A DNA stretch of 64,000 nucleotides from Chryseobacterium sp. C-71 (lineage in GTDB: Bacteria > Bacteroidota > Bacteroidia > Flavobacteriales > Weeksellaceae). Below the pieces are notes generated by a model. It worked only from the letters and a program-made list of their open reading frames with translations. It was not told where the DNA came from and made no database searches. The translations under genes and the position numbers were made by a program. Of this stretch, positions 60,154 through 64,000 are shown in pieces (position 1 is the stretch's first letter; each line of letters begins with the position of its first letter). Location: contig NZ_CP087131.1 of NCBI RefSeq assembly GCF_020911865.1, forward strand, positions 682,001 to 746,000, written 5' to 3'.

Positions 60154-62781
60154 TTAAATCTTACCATCCTCAAGCAATTCTCTCGCCTGATAATCCTGAA
60201 CCAAATCAATGGCATTAGAAATAACATCACTCAAAGCGGTAATAAAGGTACCTTCTTCAGCCATTCCCATTGCGTGCTTTAGTGCATCAATTTCTTTTGG
60301 AATCGTCTCATAACTTACATCTCTTCCAGAATCCTGCATTCCATCAATGATCAGTCCGTTGATTTCTTCCTCAGTTCTTCCTCTAAGATGTTTTTCGTTT
60401 CTTATAATGATATGGTCAAACATTCTACCTGCAATCTTCCCACATAATCTGATATCTTCATCACGACGATCTCCTACACCAGAAATAATTCCGATTTTCT
60501 TGGTAGACTCTACATTTTTAAGGTAATCTTCTATTGCTTCATATCCCGCAGGATTGTGAGCAAAATCAATAAGAACTTTAAAGTTTTTAAAATTAAATAC
60601 ATTCAATCTTCCCGGAGTCAGCTGTGCACTCGGAATAAATGTACGAAGGGAATTTGAGATATCCTCGATTCCGAAACCATAGAGGTAACATGCTAAACTT
60701 GCAGCCAAAACATTATCGATCATAAATTTCGCCTTTCCCTCCATCGTAATAGGGAAGTCTTTCACTTTTCCGATTCTGATTTTCCAGTCACCTTTTTTAA
60801 TGGTGACGTATCCTTCTTCGTAGACGCATGTTGTACGGCCTTCTTTAGCAAATTTTTTGATATGTTCGTTATTTTCATCTAAACTGAAAATAGCTACATT
60901 GCTTGGTAGATCATTGATGATTCGCATAGAATATTCATCCATTGCGTTCAAGACGCTCCACCCATTTTTCTTTACGCTGTCGAGAACTACCCTTTTTACT
61001 TTGGTTAAATCTTTCAGATTGTGAATATCATTTAAGCCTAAATGGTCTTCTTTAATATTGGTTAAAACACCAATATCACATTGTCCAAAGCCTAAACCTG
61101 AACGTAGAATTCCACCTCTTGCTGTTTCCAAAACCGCAAATTCTACCGTAGGATCTTTTAAGATAAACTCAGCAGAAATAGGACCTGTAGTATCACCTTT
61201 AGTCAACATCGTATTCTGGATATAAATACCGTCTGATGTTGTAAAACCAACTCTGTATCCGTTATTTTTAACGATGTGTGAAATCAATCTTGTCGTCGTC
61301 GTTTTACCATTCGTTCCTGTCACTGCAATGATGGGAATTGTGAATGGTTTTCCTTGAGGATACAGCATATCTACAACCGGTGCAGCGACATTTCTTGGAA
61401 GACCTTCGCTTGGTGCCAAGTGCATTCTGAAACCTGGTGCAGCGTTTACTTCGATAATGGCTCCACCACTTTCTTTTAAAGGCTGGGTAAGGTTTTCTGC
61501 CATAATATCAATTCCGCAGACATCTAAACCAATGATTTTAGAAATTCTTTCTGCCATGGTGATGTTTTCAGGATGCACCATGTCAGTGACATCAATAGAA
61601 GTTCCACCCGTAGAAAGGTTAGCAGTTGATTTAAGATAAACAACTTCTCCTTTTTGGGGAACTGTATCTAAAGTATAATTAAGTTTTTCGAGTAATTCGG
61701 TAGTATCTTTATCAATTGCGATTTCGGTAAGCACATTTTCATGTCCATAACCTCTTCTCGGATCTTGATTTTCTTTGTCAATGAGTTGCTGAAGATTCAT
61801 TTCTCCATCTCCGACTACATGCGCAGGAACACGTCTTGCTGCTGCAACCATTTTATTATTGATAACTAAAACTCTGAAATCGTAACCTGTAATATATTTT
61901 TCAACAATTACTTTGTTTGAATATTTCTGAGCATGTTCTAAACCGATTTTTGCAACTTCCCAATCATTCACATTGATAGAAGATCCTTTACCGTGGTTAC
62001 CGTCCAAAGGTTTAAGTACCACAGGATATTCAATTTTTCTGATTACACTTTGCAACTGCTCTTCATTGGTAACCAAGTCACCAATCGGAACGGGAATTGC
62101 TGCATCGTGCAACATTCTTTTTGTTAATTCTTTGTTACACGCAATATCTACGGCAATTGAGCTGGTATTTCCGGTAATGGTAGCCTGAAATCTCTGTTGA
62201 TTAACACCGTAACCCAATTGTACCAAAGAATTTGTACCCAACCTAATCCAAGGGATTTTTCTTGAAACCGCCTCTTGTACAATACTTCCTGTAGATGGAC
62301 CTAAACGTACACGTTCTCTGATTTCTTTTAGTCGTTGAATACAAGCATTGATATCATATTCGTCTCCATTAATTAATGCATGAGCAATCTCAACTGCTTG
62401 TTCGGCAGCGTAGATCCCCGTATTTTCTTCAATATAATCAAATACCACATTATAGATACCCGGAGATTTTGTTTCACGAGTTCTCCCGAATCCACATTCC
62501 ATACCTGCAAGAGTCTGAATTTCCAAAGCAATGTGCTCTATGACGTGCCCCATCCATGTTCCTGTTTCTACACGATGGAAAAAACCGCCATGGGTACCTT
62601 CAGAACACCGATGAGTAATTAATGATGGAATCAGTTTTTCTATTCTTTCACGGAAGCCTTCAATTTTATTGGTAGGAAAATTTTCCAACTCTTCAAGATC
62701 CAAACGCATCTGTATCAGCTTCTTTCTTCTAATACTCCAAATATTAGGACCCCTTAAAGCTTGTATTTTCTCAATTTTCAT
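60154..62781 (-). CDS. cphA: Cyanophycin synthetase
   Basis: An 875-residue enzyme of the CphA1 length, which makes the Asp-Arg copolymer cyanophycin (multi-L-arginyl-poly-L-aspartate). N-terminal domain about 1-160 (WMGHVIEHIALEIQTLAGMECGFGRTRET). ATP-grasp domain about 165-470, with VVLKPLDGNHGKGSS (Lys at 257) and IIEVNAAPGFRMHLAPSEG, which adds Asp. Mur-ligase domain from about 480, with GTNGKTTTT at 489-497, DHLGLND and FAHNPAGYEAI, which adds Arg. Full domain order and P-loop are intact, so it should be active. It is divergent from cyanophycinase. Confidence 0.97.
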   Translation of the reverse strand: MKIEKIQALRGPNIWSIRRKKLIQMRLDLEELENFPTNKIEGFRERIEKLIPSLITHRCSEGTHGGFFHRVETGTWMGHVIEHIALEIQTLAGMECGFGRTRETKSPGIYNVVFDYIEENTGIYAAEQAVEIAHALINGDEYDINACIQRLKEIRERVRLGPSTGSIVQEAVSRKIPWIRLGTNSLVQLGYGVNQQRFQATITGNTSSIAVDIACNKELTKRMLHDAAIPVPIGDLVTNEEQLQSVIRKIEYPVVLKPLDGNHGKGSSINVNDWEVAKIGLEHAQKYSNKVIVEKYITGYDFRVLVINNKMVAAARRVPAHVVGDGEMNLQQLIDKENQDPRRGYGHENVLTEIAIDKDTTELLEKLNYTLDTVPQKGEVVYLKSTANLSTGGTSIDVTDMVHPENITMAERISKIIGLDVCGIDIMAENLTQPLKESGGAIIEVNAAPGFRMHLAPSEGLPRNVAAPVVDMLYPQGKPFTIPIIAVTGTNGKTTTTRLISHIVKNNGYRVGFTTSDGIYIQNTMLTKGDTTGPISAEFILKDPTVEFAVLETARGGILRSGLGFGQCDIGVLTNIKEDHLGLNDIHNLKDLTKVKRVVLDSVKKNGWSVLNAMDEYSMRIINDLPSNVAIFSLDENNEHIKKFAKEGRTTCVYEEGYVTIKKGDWKIRIGKVKDFPITMEGKAKFMIDNVLAASLACYLYGFGIEDISNSLRTFIPSAQLTPGRLNVFNFKNFKVLIDFAHNPAGYEAIEDYLKNVESTKKIGIISGVGDRRDEDIRLCGKIAGRMFDHIIIRNEKHLRGRTEEEINGLIIDGMQDSGRDVSYETIPKEIDALKHAMGMAEEGTFITALSDVISNAIDLVQDYQARELLEDGKI

Positions 62782-62825
62782 ATTTTAATGACGTAATTTA
62801 TATTAATAAAAATATCTTTTAAAAT

Positions 62826-62833
62826 CAAAGATA
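62826..62833 (-). promoter_or_regulatory. cphA: -7 promoter box of cphA
   Basis: On the minus strand TATCTTTG, a TAnnTTTG box, 45 bases before the cphA ATG. A TTG at 14 bases is too close for a good match. Confidence 0.45.
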
Positions 62834-62964
62834 ATGCAAAACCTTAACAAAAACTACAGGCTAATTAAAGATTTATTAAAAAAGTTTATGTTTTGTAATC
62901 AATTTAGAATCAAAGCAAATACGTTAAAAAGCCTTCAATATTTCGTCAACTATTAATAATTTTC

Positions 62965-62972
62965 TAACTTTG
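62965..62972 (+). promoter_or_regulatory. cphB: -7 promoter box of cphB (nearly leaderless)
   Basis: TAACTTTG ends 6 bases before the cphB ATG at 62979, so the mRNA would begin only a few bases before the start codon. It faces the cphA box about 130 bases away. Confidence 0.5.
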
Positions 62973-62978
62973 CGAGCT

Positions 62979-63863
62979 ATGAAACCTGTTGGAAAATTAA
63001 TTATTATCGGTGGAGCTGTTAATAAAGGCAGTTTCTCCGAAACCGATTACGATCAGAATATTGAAAAAAACCTTAATTTTTTTGAAAGAGGAATTTTAAG
63101 AAAAATTATTACTGAATCTAAAAACAAAGAAAATTCAATCATTGAAGTAATCACTACAGCATCCCAAATTCCTCAAATTGTAGGTGCTGAATATAAAAAA
63201 GCTTTTGAATTTTTAGGAGCAAAAAACGTAAACATTCTTGATATTCACAATCGTGAAGAAGCAAACTCTGATGCCATAGTTGCCCGCGCAAACGTTGCCG
63301 ATGTAGTAATGTTCACAGGTGGTGACCAGTTACGATTAACTTCTATTCTTGGCGGAACAAGATTTCACGATACCATTCTGTTGAAATACATGGAGCAGGA
63401 TTTTATCTACTCCGGAACTTCTGCGGGAGCTGCGGCTGCATCTGAAAACATGATTTATCAGGGAAGCAGTTCTGAAGCCTTGTTGAAAGGTGAAATCAAA
63501 ACAACTCAAGGTCTGGGATTAATCGATAACGTTATCGTTGACACACATTTTGTACAACGTGGCAGAATCGGGCGTCTTTTTCAGGCTGTAGTTAATAATC
63601 CGAGAACTTTGGGAATCGGTTTGGGTGAAGATACAGGATTGTTTATTCACAACGACACGATGACCGCTGTTGGTTCAGGACTTGTGATTATTGTTGACGG
63701 AAGATTTATTAAAGATACCAATCTTACCAATATCAATTTGGGCGAACCTATTTCAATAGATAATCTTACTGTTCATGTAATGTCTATGAATGACCATTAC
63801 GATTTAACGACGAGGAAATTAACGATAGAAAATTCTCAGTTTAATCCAATCCCGCAAACGTAA
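62979..63863 (+). CDS. cphB: Cyanophycinase
   Basis: A 294-residue serine peptidase of family S51 that degrades cyanophycin to beta-Asp-Arg dipeptides. The nucleophile Ser148 is in IYSGTSAGAAAASENMI. GGDQLRLTSIL and VDTHFVQRGRIGRLFQ (with His and the Arg-binding stretch) complete the active site, and EDTGLFI follows. It is read from MKPVGKLIIIGGAVNKG; three codons earlier there is another start within the promoter. No signal peptide, so intracellular. The isoaspartyl peptidase gene follows 61 bases later. Confidence 0.97.
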   Translation: MKPVGKLIIIGGAVNKGSFSETDYDQNIEKNLNFFERGILRKIITESKNKENSIIEVITTASQIPQIVGAEYKKAFEFLGAKNVNILDIHNREEANSDAIVARANVADVVMFTGGDQLRLTSILGGTRFHDTILLKYMEQDFIYSGTSAGAAAASENMIYQGSSSEALLKGEIKTTQGLGLIDNVIVDTHFVQRGRIGRLFQAVVNNPRTLGIGLGEDTGLFIHNDTMTAVGSGLVIIVDGRFIKDTNLTNINLGEPISIDNLTVHVMSMNDHYDLTTRKLTIENSQFNPIPQT

Positions 63864-63873
63864 AATAAATTTA

Positions 63874-63900
63874 AAGTGAAGTTTTTCTTCACTTTTTTTA
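63874..63900 (+). terminator. Intrinsic terminator between cphB and the isoaspartyl peptidase gene
   Basis: AAAGTGAAG and CTTCACTTT pair perfectly around TTTTT-type loop and are followed by seven T. It would limit read-through from cphB into the next gene. Confidence 0.85.
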
Positions 63901-63924
63901 TATATTTAAAATTAAATAATCAAC

Positions 63925-64000
63925 ATGAAAATTATAATCCACGGAGGTTTTTTCTCTGAAAGCGACCAAAGCCATGAGGTTAAAGTTGCTAAGCAAAATT
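63925..64000 (+). CDS. Isoaspartyl peptidase/L-asparaginase, N-terminal fragment (cut by the window)
   Basis: Only 25 codons are present: MKIIIHGGFFSESDQ and a little more. The IIIHGGFF start matches plant-type Ntn-hydrolase asparaginases (IaaA-like), where it forms the first strand. This enzyme splits beta-Asp-Arg dipeptides left by cyanophycinase into Asp and Arg. The location, directly behind cphB, fits that step. The catalytic Thr lies outside the window. Confidence 0.75.
   Translation, partial: MKIIIHGGFFSESDQSHEVKVAKQN

Noticed and set aside
62782..62978. tRNA or other RNA gene in the cphA-cphB spacer
   Set aside because: The spacer is AT-rich with no cloverleaf or long stem; it holds only the two promoter boxes.
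1..64000. CRISPR array, prophage or integrated plasmid
   Set aside because: No regularly spaced direct repeats, integrase, capsid or replication genes were found; the genes are mostly housekeeping and in typical flavobacterial order.

Overview
The window looks like chromosomal DNA of a flavobacterium of the Weeksellaceae, most likely Chryseobacterium or a close relative. The signs are low GC, promoters of the flavobacterial type (TTG, about 19 nt, TAnnTTTG), a type IX secretion (T9SS) sorting domain, split ATP synthase operons (atpBEFHAG without atpDC), an AtpB with a signal peptide and a long periplasmic N-terminus, and a methylmalonyl-CoA mutase small subunit. No phage, CRISPR array, rRNA or tRNA was recognised. 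The only mobile-type DNA is a small inverted-repeat element carrying a frameshifted GxxExxY gene, plus a few intergenic repeats.

Layout. 0-16 kb (nearly all minus strand): a cut-off outer-membrane-type gene, an ECF sigma/anti-sigma-like pair, a nucleoside transporter with a bifunctional nuclease, etfBA, an SDR, a T9SS cargo protein, an M20 dipeptidase, a His-rich lipoprotein, a methyltransferase, the GxxExxY element, mutA, a FtsB-like protein, udk, clpS and a CBS-domain membrane protein. 16-22 kb: ATP synthase operon, with a very good terminator-like hairpin between atpE and atpF. 22-30 kb: two exported proteins of unknown role, ffh, three small beta-barrel proteins, PhoH. 30-40 kb (mostly plus): SAM hydrolase family, branched-chain 2-oxoacid dehydrogenase E2, ClC channel, rpsF-rpsR-rplI, aldehyde dehydrogenase, thioredoxin-like protein, lipid A-type acyltransferase, glycosyltransferase, exonuclease. 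40-46 kb: apaG, odhB-sucA, an SRPBCC protein. 46-51 kb: glycogen operon glgB-glgA-glgC. 51-64 kb: an esterase and an M17 peptidase, then a six-gene cluster of peptide-bond-forming enzymes (two ATP-grasp ligases, an esterase, a GCS2-type carboxylate-amine ligase, a class I glutamine amidotransferase and a permuted-ATP-grasp-like protein), then cyanophycin synthetase facing cyanophycinase and an isoaspartyl peptidase.

How it fits together. The last 18 kb puts carbon storage (glycogen) and nitrogen storage (cyanophycin) on either side of an uncharacterised amidoligase cluster. That cluster has the parts to build a small non-ribosomal peptide or amide of unknown structure and is the best candidate here for an undescribed system. 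Other points worth following are the atpE/atpF attenuator-like hairpin, a pair of related hairpin leaders in front of two exported-protein genes (10.2 and 37.5 kb), an intrinsic terminator between cyanophycinase and the isoaspartyl peptidase, and the inverted-repeat element whose end appears to supply the start codon of its neighbour. All calls come from reading the sequence; no database search was possible.
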